From Poa pratensis (taxonomy: Eukaryota > Streptophyta > Magnoliopsida > Poales > Poaceae), in assembly GCA_947311845.1 (NCBI GenBank), contig CAMZMU010000034.1:90338723-90402722 (forward strand): a stretch of 64,000 nucleotides of DNA, read 5' to 3'. Positions 22,322-34,896 of this stretch are shown piece after piece. The notes below the pieces were generated by a model, which saw nothing but the letters and a program-made list of their open reading frames with translations, was not told the DNA's origin and searched no databases. Positions within the stretch are counted from its first letter, which is position 1. Each line of letters starts with the position of its first letter. The position numbers and the translations under genes were made by a program.

Positions 22322-24004
22322 GGTGTCCTGTATATGATCTATCGAATCCAATAATGCATATGATGCAGTGTTAATCATGCTTTCGACGTACAGTGTCGAT
22401 CTACATATATGAAAGTACTGTATGGGCAATGGAGCAAATCTAGCGAGGCAGCTAGATAGATACTCCTGCAGTGCAGCATCCATCAGCATGATCTGTCTAT
22501 CGACTGAAAATTCCTGCAAGTACAGTGCTCAATCAGGGCTCCCGGCCCGGCCTCCACGGGACAAAACCTCGCAAATCTCGCTCCCTGGCCGTTTTCATAC
22601 CAACAGGATCCGATGGCGCGATCGTTCGTTGGCCGTCTTTGGTTAGCATGTCGAGTGGGCTCTGTCCCCCGTACAGAGATGGCTTGCGCATGGACAGCAC
22701 TGCCTACCTGCAGTCACACAGCACTAGAATGCACTTCCCAAGCATGCAGCTTGCTGAGGACAGCTTGTTGTGTCGTTCTGAATGCAGCCTACTTACCAGT
22801 AGCGATTGTCACCGCGCTTGTCATTGCGGCATCAAATCATCCAGGGACCATGCATGATTATTTCAGATCGTCTCTGTTTGCAAGATGTACCACAGAGACT
22901 TTTTTTTTAACAACGAGACTGTTGTTTGTTAACATCGACTCTGTTTGCAAGATGTTAACATCGTCTAGTTCGTCCCTCCTATGGTCAAATCCTGGCTCCG
23001 CCCCTAGTTATTTCCGATCGTCTCTGTTTCCATGTCGTACCAGAGAGACATGGAGGAGCAATTTCTGTCGCGGAGCCGGACGAGCCGGAGGCGCACGCAT
23101 AGGCCCGGAACGCTGGAACAATGGAGGCCGCCGTGGAACGTCAGCAGCCAGCAGCCGCAAGGATTGATCCGGCCGGCCTGCAGCCCGGCCGTGTCTCGTC
23201 AGCGTACATTCCCTGGGAGACTGCGACGTCCGGCCGTGTCCGTTTGCGCGGCACAGTAAACTGCACTGCTCGTCCTCGCCAGTCGCTTCCACGCGTCCAT
23301 CAACGTCTCTCCTCCTCCTCGGCGTCGTCAGAGAAGAAGAAAGTGAGCGGCCGGTGGGTAGCTTGGCGGGGCGGGAAAACGGTTGTCCACAAGTAAGCTG
23401 CAACGCCTCCATCGGCCGGGGCGAGCGCATACGGACGAGCTCAAGGCGACGTGTACGCGGCGCGCGTGTGGCTACGTCCTACGTGGACACGTGCCGCGCC
23501 GCCGGTCTCCCCTCCGGTCTCCTGGCTACTGGCTAGCTAGCCGGATCGATCGCGAAAGCAAAGGAAAATACGCGGCATCGTCTCCCTGGCCGTCGACGAC
23601 GTACTTGCCGAACCACGCAAGGGAACAGCAAGTCAAGACGTAGTCGCGCTCAAGATGAACCGCGACAAAACTCACCTCCCAGCTGATCGACGCCGGCGGT
23701 GCGCCGGTCGGGCCATGTGTCAGCTACACGACCGTCCCCGGGCCGCGCGCGCCGGTGATAGCGCTCCCTTGCTTTCCTGGCTCGTCGTCTCGTCTCTGTC
23801 GATCCTTCTCCGCCGGCTCGGGCCGGTGCCTACAGCCTACCCCGGCTATCAAGGAAGAAGCCCATACATCCAGTCTGGACTCTGGACTCCAGATTTGACT
23901 AGTCTCGACGTTTTCGAGTAATTAAAAGTTTATTAAAAGAAATTCACCTTGGCACTCTTATCTATAAAAAAATCACCCGGTTCTCATGTGCATACGCATT
24001 CTTT
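22322..24004. other. Flank right of the MULE
   Basis: No gene recognised. A short phrase (GATCGTCTCTGTTTGCAAGA) recurs in variants near 22866, 22930 and 23015. From 23060 to 23900 the DNA is GC-rich with several chance open frames on both strands but no domain. Confidence 0.45.
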
Positions 24005-24215
24005 TGAAAAATACATTTTGAAATGTCAAAAAAAATCGGACAAAAAAACCGCGCATACATCTCGACATTCTATATATGTGAAAAGACAAAACAAAAATGC
24101 AGCTTTTTCGTGAAACAATTTTTTTGCAACACATAGGATGTGAAGAGATACATGCGCGAACATTTTTTTATAATTTTTAAACATTTCAAAGTGTATTTAA
24201 AATGCAATTTAGATA
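24005..24215. mobile_element. MITE-like inverted-repeat unit, copy 2
   Basis: AATACATTTTGAAATGTCAA at the left is mirrored by AACATTTCAAAGTGTATTT at the right, around an AT-rich middle with poly-T and poly-A words. Same style as 13085-13375. Confidence 0.5.
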
Positions 24216-24300
24216 GAGAGAGTATATGCACACGGGAGTCAAAACGCTGATTACTTTTCATGTTTTCGAGAATATACCATGGGAGGTGACGAGGTGTATT

Positions 24301-24722
24301 CAGTGGCGGAGCTCTAAGTAGGGCAAGGTCGGGCGCTGCGCTCGCCCTACCTTGGCTCGCAGACAAAAGGTAGTATATACGTATGCTAAATCGTATCGCT
24401 GGTCTGAGTTAACAGAAATAACAAATGGAGCATGCAGCGTTGGCTGTTGGGCCTTCTGTTCTCCCTACGTTGGGCCCGAAGCCCGAGTAACTACATTGGA
24501 AATGAATAATCGCTTCCTATTTCCGCTTCTTTTTTTCTGAATTTGCATATAAGAGAACACTTGTGTCTTATTTGACGAATATGTTGCTATTTTTATTGTA
24601 CTAAGTGATTATGCTTAGAATAATATAAAGTATTAATATGTCTAGACATTTTTCTTTTTGCGTTGATTTTTTTGTGCTTTACATTTTGCCCGACCTCAAA
24701 TTTTGTTCGTCCTCCGCCACTG
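24301..24722. mobile_element. hAT-type non-autonomous element, 422 bp
   Basis: Ends CAGTGGCGGAG.. and ..CTCCGCCACTG are inverted repeats; a perfect 8-bp target duplication GGTGTATT lies at 24293-24300 and 24723-24730, the length expected for hAT elements. No transposase inside. Confidence 0.9.
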
Positions 24723-24730
24723 GGTGTATT

Positions 24731-25507
24731 GATCATATAGAAGAAGCGCCAAACACCAAGAGACGGAAACAACGCTGCCAAGCAAGCTAGTCTTGCTGTT
24801 AACAAGAGGTGACAGCTCCTCCAAGAGCTGGCCAAGACTATTCTCTTACCTGCAACCGGTCGAACTCATCGAGATGCTCGAGATTAGATGGAGAAGGGAG
24901 GAATGAGACGTTTTTGTTTGTGTTCGTATGATTTTTTTATTTCTTTTTTATTGAGATGACATGTGGGACCCTATCCCCTGAACTACTTGACCGGCATAGT
25001 GCCACATAGACAAAAAAAATGGAGCTCTGCGGTGAATAGTGACCGTATAATCTCCACAAGTCATTTTCAGTCCGTACCAAGTGTATTCCGTAGTACGGTA
25101 ACCGTATCGTGGTTTCAAGACAAGTACAAGTACCATCAATGTATTTAACTCTTTTGTTTTCTTTTTTTGCTCTCTGTTTTCCTTTTTTGTGCAAGTTTTC
25201 GTTCCGTTTTCAACTCTAATTCTCTCCTTTTCTGTACAATTTTAAGTGCTAATTTTGCTAACAAGCAATAAAAGGAGGAGACCGATGCCGGCCCGGACAG
25301 AAATAAAGTGACGCGAAATGAGTAGTAGGACACCAGGCGCACGCACCGGGGATTAAATACCATGAACGCATTCCGGGATCGATCAAGTGGGATTTGATGC
25401 TTCGTACTACTCCGAGATCACGCGCCTCGCTAATTAACAGGAGACAGAGACAGCCATATATATAGATCGATTTGTCCATGAACGGACTACCAGACCCATA
25501 GCTAGCT
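24731..25507. other. Intergenic sequence
   Basis: AT-rich with poly-T stretches. No gene, TIR or poly(A) structure was recognised. Confidence 0.4.
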
Positions 25508-25522
25508 AGACCAGATTCATCT

Positions 25523-26432
25523 TTTTTTGATAAGTATACGTATATATTAAGTCAAAGACACATAAGAGTACAGAACATGTACACACGTAACGGAGCGGTC
25601 CAGAAGGACACGCAGACCCGTACACATTGCAGAAAGACCCTTCCACAAAGAAGAAAATACAAAGAAGTCCCTCAAGGTCCCTGCAGTACCAACTCCGATC
25701 CGCCTCTCGTCTCCGATGCCGACGAGCAGCACAAGCAGAGAGGACGGAAACCAGCTCGCCCGAGGTTGAAGCAGCTTCATCGCCGAAACGGCTTTATGAA
25801 CCACGATAAGAAGCATCGAAGATGCCCACCTTTCGCTGTGGCACGCGGGTCGGGGATCAGCCCCGAGCACAGCAACAACCTCCAGAACCAGGCTTCCCCG
25901 TCGACGAAGTCGAGGAGCAATGCCAGCTCCGCCTGCCTCAGGCCACAAACCCGGCACGGACCACGGCACCATCCAGACCACCACTAGCCGCAGCAGAACA
26001 ACGGCCATAGCTCCTGTACACACTCCTCCATCTTCCCGACAGTGTTGGAGGAGACACCGCCGTGACGCAGAAGAAGAGGAGGAACAAAAGTCCCCAGCGA
26101 AATCCCCGCCGTCGCCCCGGCGATCTCGCCCAGACAAACTACTCCCGTGGCTCGTAGACATCCCCCACCGGCGACGTCGAAGCGGGCCCAGAAGAATTTA
26201 TTCCCGGCGATGGCGCCGACAAGCTCGAACACCACCCCGAAACCTCACAGAAACTAGCTAAACCTAACTAGTTGTACACAGATCCGGCCGGCGATTCAAC
26301 CCCCCTCCCCCTCCGACGGCGCCAAGGCCGACAGGAAAGAGGAAGGCGGCGGAATCGCCGGCGGAAGAGGTGTCGTCCTCTTTTTCGCCTCTCCTGCTAC
26401 TGTAGCAAGGGGACAGGGGAAAGGGAAGCCAG
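25523..26432 (-). mobile_element. 5'-truncated non-LTR retrotransposon with 15-bp target duplication
   Basis: On the minus strand it ends in poly(A) (T-run at 25522-25528). AGACCAGATTCATCT flanks it at 25508-25522 and 26433-26447, a perfect 15-bp target duplication as made by LINE-type insertion. The body is GC-rich; open frames on both strands look accidental, so this is probably a 3' untranslated piece of a LINE or a retroposed fragment. Confidence 0.8.
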
Positions 26433-26870
26433 AGACCAGATTCATCTGCCCATGCATGCATGATGCATATTTCTGCATCTGTGGCAGCATTGCAATTCAT
26501 TAACAAACCCCAAGTGGTCATATAGACTCCAAGCGAATTAAACATCCGTCGAAAAATTGCCAAGATCTAGCTATAGCTAGCAGCCATTTCCCAAGATCAC
26601 ACTACGAGTGGCAGCTAGTGGTTATATACAATGAATGGGTCACGGGGTGTTAATTCGAGCTCGGTCAGTGTCAGCGTGTCACGTAATGGTTCTATCTTCA
26701 GGTACATGCAGCCAACAGTGAGATAGATAGTGATCGAAATGGAATCTCTCGCCTGCGTCGGCCGGCGATCGACCAGCCACTGCATGCAGCGGCGGTAGGA
26801 GCAGCTGAGCGCTCGGTTTCAGAAAGGACCAAATAGTGGATAGTGAGTAAGAAGAGCTAGCTAGCGATCG

Positions 26871-29107
26871 ATTGAGCTCCAACCCAGCCTCGCATACGGA
26901 CATGCCCAGTCCGATTCTGTCCAAACGGACAGGGAGGGGCTCTAACGACCCACCGCATACGCACCGTTGTCCGTGCGGACACCAGTTTTGGACCAAACCT
27001 GGTCCAAGTTTGGTCTAAGTTTGGAGAGAAACGGACAGGCTTCCCGACCGCACTATGTCCTCCCTTGTTCACGTCGGGTCCAGACGCCAGCAACACAAAC
27101 CCTCCCCATCCCATTCCTTCCCACATCTCGACCGGCCGCCTGGTCTGCACTCGCCGCCGCCTGGTCCGATCTCGCCGTCGGCCGCACTCGTCAGGCGCAA
27201 CCCTAGGCTGACATGCGCCGTCGTTTGCGTCGTCGCCTTGGCTGCCCTTCGCCGCCGTTTTCTTGTCCCGGAGTAGCTCTCCAAAGGCCGCCGTCCTCAA
27301 TCTTCTCCGGCCCCGGTAGTGGGAAGATTAGCCCGTCCCCGACCTCGAGGACACCGTGGGGAAGTCGGAGGACAACCTTCTCGCCGGGATAGGTCTCTGG
27401 GCTCGGCCTTTGGCTCGGACTCGGCTGCGAATTCCGCCGCCCGGAAGGTGTTCGACAGATTTACCAACCCGCACGAGGTGCCCTCCTTCTCCTCGGTTCG
27501 CAAACTAGATATAAATTTTATTGCATATTTTGATCCAACCTTTTGTTTAGATGGATAGTGATGATGAGTTATTCTACAACACCTTCATCGATACGTCGGA
27601 CGAGTCATCCGATGATGATACCGAAATCTTGATGGCCGCCTCTACTCTCATCCACAACTTCAACGAGGACGCATTACCTCGGCATGTCAGCTCGGTCATA
27701 GGAAGGGCGCCGACGTTGGATCGTGACCGGGAAACGGGTCACTTCCAACTTTGGAAGGATTACTTCCACCCCGTGAAGCCAACATATCCGGACCACAAAT
27801 TTTGTCGCCGCTTTCGGATATCAAGGCATGTGTTCATGCGGCTACTTGAAGGAGTGAGGGCATATGATGACTACTTCGAGGCCAAGGCAGATGCACTAGG
27901 TACGTTTGGTTTCTCTTCTTATCAGAAGTACACTGCTGCTATTCGGATGCTTGCATATGAGTAGCTGGTGATCTCATTGATGAGTATTTGCGCATGAGCG
28001 AGTTCACTTGCCTGCAGTCCATGTATCGGTTCTGCGAAGCTGTAGTTCAGGTGGTTGATGCTGAGTACTTGAGAGAGCCAAATGTTGAAGACACTGCCCG
28101 TCTTCTGACGATGAACTTGAGTAGAGGCTTTTCTGAAATGCTTGGGTTCATAGATTGTATGCATTGGGAGTGGAAGAACTCGGTTGCATCTAAGGATATG
28201 TGGATTTGGCACTCGTTCTTCGGCATGTCAGGCTCTCACAACGATATCAACGTGCTTCAGCGATCAACGGTGTTCGACAGAGTTGCCGAGGGCAATGCTC
28301 CCATGATCAACTTTGAGGTCAATGGCAATGCATACGACAAGGGGTACTATCTAGCTGATGGTATATACCTTTCATGGTCCACATTTGTGAAAACCATCCG
28401 CAGACCTGATACTGAGAAAACTCGCAAGTTTGCTCAACAACAAGAAGCATGCCGGAAGGATGTGGAGCGAGCATTTGGTGTGCTCCAATCTCGGTTTGCT
28501 ATTTTTCGGCACCCTGCAAGAACATAGAGCAAGGAGATCATGTGGGAGATGATGATTGCTTGTGTGATCATGCACAACATGATCGTTGAGGATGAGCGTG
28601 ATGATGCGAGGCTATTTGATCAGGGATGGGAATTTCAGAGTGAGTTGGTTGAGCCTACGCCAGGACCGACGACGTTCCAGCAGTATATGCACGTCTATCA
28701 TGAGATACGTGATAAGCCTACGCATGAACGTCTCCAGAATAATTTGGTAGAGCATATGTGGACTCATCTGGGAAACCAATAGTGGTCTTCTCCTCATTTT
28801 ATTTTCATTGCATAGCCTATGTTATTTATTTCTACGTACGAACTTTATTGTAATATTTGAACATATTTTTTACTTATTTGTGGACAATTCGTATTGTAAT
28901 TTTTTCAATATTCAGTGTGGTGTACAAATTTCTGTCAAAATAGGCAAAAAATGACATTTACCGGACCAGGGCACAATATGCGGCGGGCCGTTGGGGGCAC
29001 CTCCATCCCAAACGGACAACGACCCAAAATTGGTCTGTGGTCCGCCCCAAACGAACAAAATCGGTCCGCTTTTGTTATCTGTTTGCGGGCCTGGGTTGGA
29101 GATGCCC
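26871..29107 (+). mobile_element. PIF/Harbinger-type element, decayed
   Basis: Ends GAGCTCCAACCC (left) and GGGTTGGAGATGCCC (right) are imperfect inverted repeats; further inside both sides share CGGAC-rich words. It encloses a Harbinger transposase. TTG on each side may be a mutated 3-bp target duplication. Exact ends are uncertain by a few bases. Confidence 0.7.
27551..28782 (+). pseudogene. PIF/Harbinger transposase, frameshifted and internally deleted
   Basis: Belongs to the HARBI1-like DDE family of plants. The N-terminal part (27551-27961) has the acidic leader MDSDDEL and KFCRRFRISRHVFMRLLEGV. At about 27960 one missing G (LAYE-stop instead of LAYGVAGDLIDEYL) shifts the frame. The second part has the first catalytic Asp (GFIDCMHW), then a loss of about 25 codons between WKN and VASKDMWIWH, then NDINVLQRS (second Asp) and ERAFGVLQSRF (Glu). 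A TAG at 28525 replaces a Trp codon in RHPART(W)SKE. The C-terminus ends at 28782 with LVEHMWTHLGNQ. It cannot make a working enzyme. Confidence 0.9.
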
Positions 29108-29789
29108 TTGCTGGGTGAGCTACCCTACGATAGCAACGCTTTCTCGACAGCAACTCCATCGATCGTCGCGTCTGCAGCGGAGGAGCAGGAAAAATGGCGC
29201 GCTCCGTCCGTCGCAGCCGGTCCTGTCCCTGCCGCTAGCAGGGCGGAGAGAGCTACTTCCATCGGCCTAGCTTCCATGACCGCCCGACCTGATGCACGAG
29301 ACGAGTCCGTCCAAAAACGTCCGTTTTGCATCGTTCATCAGTTTATCGTCTATCTATTATATACTAAAAGCAAAATAAGTTAGTTTTTCGAGACACCAGG
29401 TTAATTCATATCATCTTAATTAATTTTAGCTGTTAAATCTAAAGTATACGGCTGAGATTTTAAGAACAAAATAGTTGTCACGTAACATGTTAGACGTGAT
29501 TTAGGTTGACAAGATCTACTCCCAGCCGCGTCGGTTTTAAAAAGTTTAGCCGTATACGAGACTACCTAGGTTAGCTGTTTAATGTTACGAATCTCACGCC
29601 AAGACATGGGCCCTGGTAATTAAGAATTCACATTCAACACGGACATGCCTAGGACGGTATGAGTAGGTCAGCCCGTAAAAAAATACCATGGAGGCAAACG
29701 TGTAGTTCCAAAAAAAAACGTACGTGGCATGTTCAAAAAGAAAAGTACGTACATGGATGCGAGCTGATAGATTTAACTGGTCGGTAGGT

Positions 29790-30040
29790 ACTTTTTCCGT
29801 TTTATTTACCCGCTTTCTAAGTTAGTAGAAGTCAAATTTTGTAAAGTTTGACAAAAGATGTACCAATAAATACCAACATTTATAATATCAAATTTGTATA
29901 ATAAAATTAATTTTATGAGGATTTCTAATAATCGTAATTTAATATTTTAGATGTTGATATTTTTCCTATATATTCGGTCAGGCTTTATAAAGTTTGATTT
30001 GACTAATCCTAAAACATAAGATAATTAGGAACGAAGGTGC
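29790..30040. mobile_element. Degenerate Stowaway-like MITE in the Helitron
   Basis: CTTTTTCCGTTTTATTTACC at the left is loosely mirrored by TAATTAGGAACGAAGG at the right, with AAGTTTGAC-type words inside as in Triticeae Stowaways. Decayed, ends uncertain. Confidence 0.4.
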
Positions 30041-31010
30041 GTTATTTCTACGGTGGAGTACAAATAAATCACAAATTTATTCAACTGTCGTCATACCAAC
30101 ACTCACAAAACGTCTGCGTCAGTTCATAGTAATGGAATTTTAAAACTAACGAAGTCACGGCATTAGTCGCTATGCATACATTGTTTCTACGGTTGATTAC
30201 AATAACTAAAAATTATATTCGACTGCCATCAGACAATCACTCTGACAAAACGCATGTGGATGTTTTGAGTTTAGAATAGTGGAATTTTAATATTAAGGAA
30301 GTTACAACATTAGTCTCACTATCGACAGGAATATCTGCTACAATATTACCCGCTTAATGATACACACAAGGCTGAGTGAACGCATATTCTTGCAAGGATG
30401 AGAATGTCCCTCCAATGAAGGAATATTCCAACTTAACAATATACAAAGCGTAACAAAAAAATTAATGAAGATACAAAATTAGTCGACACACTATCGGGGG
30501 AATGTCCCTTAGACTATTTTTTAGATAAGTCACGACATATTTCAGATTGATATGTTTCATATTTAGTATCCACATGATGTGTCAATACTATGTTTGATCC
30601 AAGGATCTATAAAGAGTGCACTTAAATTTATCAAATTCTTGTGGTGGATATTGTTTGGTTTGTTTGATAGACATATTTAGACTATTTTATATGTCTTTCT
30701 CTCATATAACAAAATCACTGTACGAGCACATGTCATTTTTATTGCATAGTAAACATGATGACCTATAAGAAAGTCACATAGTGAGTAAATAAAGAAGAAA
30801 CATCAGGACACGATAATTTTCACTTTTTAATGTGACTACTATAAGCAGGATAGATCCTTATATCTTTATTCAAAGATTATTTTTCAAAGATAACTAACCT
30901 CGCGTACCGATCTAACATCATGTACATTATCACTTACATGTGTGTTTCAACATATCTCGTGATAATCATTTGCCCACAAATATCATATCCCGAAAGAAGT
31001 TACTCACATA

Positions 31011-31335
31011 CTCCCTCCGTTCCTATGATTAGGGCATAATATTTTTTTTCAATTTTTCACCACAATGTAAGGCGCGGGTGAGTAAAAAACGCTAGCTTTC
31101 CAAAACTGCCCCTCGCATGCGCTGAAATTCAGGAGGGCAATAATACTGTGCATGGCTGGAACTGAACGTTGATTGGTTATGCGTGAAACGAGGTGCCCAT
31201 CGTAACAAACAATGAGAAAAAAATAACTGCATGCAGCTACTTATGAGGGGCACGACAGGAAAGTATTTAAGCTCAGTGGCCCTTCTTAATCCGCGTGCCA
31301 AAACTTATATGCCTTAATCACTGGAATGGAGGGAG
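31011..31335. mobile_element. Stowaway MITE, 325 bp
   Basis: Starts CTCCCTCCGTTCCTATGATT and ends CTGGAATGGAGGGAG, flanked by TA on both sides (31009-31010, 31336-31337), as for Tc1/mariner-derived Stowaways. Confidence 0.85.
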
Positions 31336-31506
31336 TACATGATATTTTGCTTACCAAAACTTTTGCGACAGCTATAGATTTTTTTTGTTTATTGTCACAT
31401 AATGCGAACTAATGTGATATCAATGAAACCATATTTTTTATTTTTGTAAACACTTTCAACCTACTACAGATGATGCCCTCGCATTTGCGAGGGCCACCTT
31501 GCTAGT

Positions 31507-31961
31507 TGAGTTAATAGCGTAAAACCATCATTTTAAAGGCAAAATTTATCAAATGGTACCGCTTTGTGTTTCTAAGATAGAAAACCCTTTTTTTATGTTT
31601 CACGGGAAACACTAAACAACCGTCCAACACGAATTGACGCTATTCTTGAAAGCTCAAACCCACATGTCATGGGTGATTTGTTGAGTGGGTCCCACATGTT
31701 ATCCTCACATCTCTTTTTTCGTGTCTCTCCCCCCGTTGAACGCCGATTTTAACCCAAAAAAGAAGAAACTTCCGATGACCATGACCACCCCTAGGCCCCC
31801 TACCTGGTTGTAACCGTCGCCACCGGAAACACTTTCAGCCAGACGAGGCAGCTTCGCGTGGCGGGCGGCCACCCCTCAGGTAGTTTTTTGCGCCGAAAAC
31901 ACAAATTGGAACATTTGGTAAATTTGGCATGCAATGTGGCAGTTTTATGCTATTAACTTTA
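31507..31961. mobile_element. Inverted-repeat element next to the Helitron end
   Basis: Left GAGTTAATAGCGTAAAACCA is mirrored by the right end GTTTTATGCTATTAACT; arms continue for roughly 60 bp with mismatches (including GAAAACACAAA / TTTGTGTTTC). No clear target duplication. Class unknown. Confidence 0.5.
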
Positions 31962-33208
31962 TCATTATTACCGTCCTTACAAGGAACCACACATCTGGTG
32001 AATTAGTCTATCATCGCATGGAGATCAGCTATACTAATATATTTTTTCTGAGTGGAGTGAGTCAGCTGGTCGGGTATTAAGATTGATGAAGTCACCACAG
32101 TCGCCTCTCTGACTCTAGGAACATCGTCTATCCCATTCGAAATGATCTGTTAATTTGCTAATAAATCATTTCATGCCAGTTCCATCTATCTCTTTATTGT
32201 GAAAGACCAGATTGGCCCGTTCCGCCATACATAAGTACCCCATTTTTGGCTTCGTAGGTTTCGACAGGGACTGAGTCAATGATTCGAATTTTTAATTAAC
32301 TTCATTTCTTTAATCTCAACCTGACTTCGCATGGCAAAAATGAGATAGTAGGGAAAACGGAATGCCCCCGGAAAAGAGAGGGGCATCACCAAAATAATAT
32401 TTCTCCTATAAGAGACACACGTGTCAAACATGGGGGTTTGAACCCGTCGGGATAAATGACTGCATCGTACTGTACTTTTTTGCAATTGCTGGAGAGTGCG
32501 ATGCGACTATGCGAGTGTCAGCAGCGAGCACGAGCTGGCTGACACGTACGAACACCGCTAGAGGTGGCGGTGGACCGTTTCTGTAGGTTAGCGGACATAG
32601 AGGATAGCAGAGACAGGGAAGTGCTCGTGGGGACGCGCGCAGAACGAGCGAACTCTGATGCAACTGTTGCAGGAGATCATCGATATGCTGCTGAATATCG
32701 AGTACGAGACTCTGCGTGGAGGGGGAGGAAGAGGACCATGAGGTGTGGATTGCAGGGAGGACAACAGGCCACTCTTTTTCTGAATATTCTGAAGCCTCCG
32801 GTCCATGTGAGGTGGATGCCACCAACACTTTCAGAGCTGCAAATGGGATGTGAATGTACGTATCGATCAGGTGTGCATCAGCAGTGATCTTTCGCTGTTC
32901 GTTACTATTCATTCCGTTGCCTGTCAGTTGTAAACGATTGTCTTGGATTTCATGTTGGTGTAGGCTTGTGTAAATATCCGTACAAGGGCAAAGATTTTGC
33001 CTCCGTTTTTTAAAATAAATATGTATAGATTGATGTCATATCAATGGGAGAGAAACCCGCACCCACTTGCCCGCATATCAGCATATGTATATTGGTCATC
33101 AAGTCATGTTTTACCAAAACCGGGTCATGAACTTGCCATGCATGCGCGCACGGTCATTCCGTCATGGCTGCCGTTAGGTACTTAGGTTGCATATGTGGCA
33201 AACTGTGT
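31962..33208. other. Intergenic sequence with overlapping weak frames
   Basis: Opposite open frames at 32424-32912 (-) and 32564-32887 (+) overlap. I recognise neither, and neither has a clear start context, so no gene is called. Confidence 0.35.
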
Positions 33209-33210
33209 TT

Positions 33211-34655
33211 TTTTTAAGATAAAAGGGGTCCCTCGGTTTCATTGAAACCATCACAGTCTTACAAAATTCAGCGACTCCATGCCACATAAACGCATGTGAA
33301 ACCAGGTTCAGGGAGCATCCAACGCCCAACAGAACTACAACTGGGAAGTCGAACACTTAGCAACGGAGCAACAGGCTAACAAAGAGACCACCGACCCATC
33401 CTACAGAGAACACAACACTAACATCCTGCGCCTTGAAACTTCATGATAAGCAACTTGCAAGTTGCCGCCTGACGCTGGTTGAATTCATCGTCGATAGGGA
33501 AGGCGAAGTTATCAGCCTGGAAACTCTGGAACTTCACACCCAAGCGATGCGAAGAACTTCCCCCCTTTTCTTGTTCAACGTGAGAGCATGCATTGCCAGG
33601 GATTCGGCTGCTGCATCCTGAGCGATTCTTCTCCACAGGTCCTGCACACCTGAGCAGCTTCTTCCCTGAAAGCACATGTCGTTATGCAATTTCTAAATAG
33701 GCCATAGAACAGCAGTACAAACTACGTTCAGAACCGAGTTTTTATTGTTACTAATCCGCCACCGAGCAATAGATTCAAAATCAGATCCAAGATCAACACC
33801 AAACATCTCAGAAATAATGGGCCACACAAGTTTTGCCACAAAGTAATCAAAAAAGAGATGATGGCAGGTTTCTAGCACAGAGCAGAACAAGCAGGTTTTA
33901 TCCTCAACATGCCTTCTTTTAGCAAGATTATCCCGAGTTAAGGTTTTATTATTAGCTAAGAGCCACAGGAAGACTTGCAAGCGAGGAGGCACAGAAAGAC
34001 TCCAAACAACCGGGGTATGCACAGGCAAAACACCACGATTGTTAACAATCGCGTAGAAGGAGCTAACACTATACGTCCCAGACGGGTGAAAAGCCCAAAC
34101 ATGCATGTCTTCCTCATCCGAGAGAACTACAGTTCTCATCAACTGAGATAACTCCAACCACCGATTGAAACTCTCAGGGGACACGCATCTCCTGAAAGTG
34201 AACATGAGATCTGTCCCATTCCAGGCATGGGCTACAGTACAGTCTTGTTCATTGACAATTGCAAAAAGGTCCATGAACAAGATTGCCAGGCTACAACTAC
34301 CTAGCCAAACGTCACTCCAGAACCTGACCTTTGATCCACACCCCACTTTCCACCTATAACCCATTTTAGCCGCACTAGCAGCCCACATTACTCCCTTCCA
34401 AAAAGGAGAACATGAACTAGGGTTAGCAGCCAGAATATTCGGAGACAGATCGTATTTCAAGTCCACAATCCGTCGCCAAATACTATTGGAGTCAAGATGG
34501 TATCTCTTAATCCACGAAGCAAGGAGGCAAAGATTAAAATCTCTAAGGTTTTGAACCCCTAAGCCCCCAAACTCCTGTTTAAGACAAACCAAATCTCAAT
34601 TAGCAAGGTGATATTTCTTTTTATCCACAGAATCACTCCACAAGAGGTGAGACAT
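33211..34655 (-). mobile_element. 5'-truncated LINE with reverse transcriptase C-terminus
   Basis: Minus strand. The upstream part reads SDSVDKKKYHLAN, a TGA where a Trp is expected, then VCLKQEFGGLGVQNLRDFN and about 290 residues of a LINE ORF2 C-terminus including the zinc-binding RVT domain (CLFCSVLETCHHLFFDY). The 3' end is a poly(A) run (T-run at about 33211-33219). The N-terminal endonuclease and polymerase core are missing, so it is a dead 5' truncation. A possible short shared CTGTGT at both borders is too small to count as a target duplication. Confidence 0.85.
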
Positions 34656-34701
34656 CTGTGTCTCACTTCTTAATATTTTCTCTTCGGGTGAAACTCGCAT
34701 G

Positions 34702-34888
34702 CAGGGACGGAGCCAGGAACTGTAAGAGGAGGGGGCCAACTACACACTTAATTGTTTGGAGGGGGCCATGTAGTAAAATCTGTCAAAGTTAGGGATGAAT
34801 CTGCATATTATATAGGGGTTTTACAGCAAAAATTTGCAGCACAGGGGGGGCCATGGCCCCAGCTCGCACCCCCCTGGCTCCGTCCCTG
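34702..34888. mobile_element. hAT-type MITE, 187 bp
   Basis: Ends CAGGGACGGAGCCAGG and CCTGGCTCCGTCCCTG are exact inverted repeats; the 8-bp target duplication CTCGCATG lies at 34694-34701 and 34889-34896. Confidence 0.93.
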
Positions 34889-34896
34889 CTCGCATG

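Larger units (their letters stand above)
29353..31505 (+). mobile_element. Non-autonomous Helitron, 2.15 kb
   Basis: Starts TCTATTATATACTAAAAG directly after an A and ends CTAG (31502-31505) directly before a T, the A/T insertion rule of Helitrons. Eight bases before CTAG is a GC-rich hairpin (CCCTCGC, loop ATTT, GCGAGGG; 31476-31493). No Rep/helicase frame is present. A Stowaway MITE (31011-31335) sits inside, so it inserted later. Confidence 0.87.

Noticed and set aside
25547..26161. 204-codon minus-strand frame
   Set aside because: Inside a truncated retroposed insert, biased by GC content, no recognisable domain, competing frames on the other strand.
32424..32912. 162-codon minus-strand frame and 107-codon plus-strand frame
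   Set aside because: They overlap on opposite strands, neither is recognisable, and no promoter or splice context supports either.
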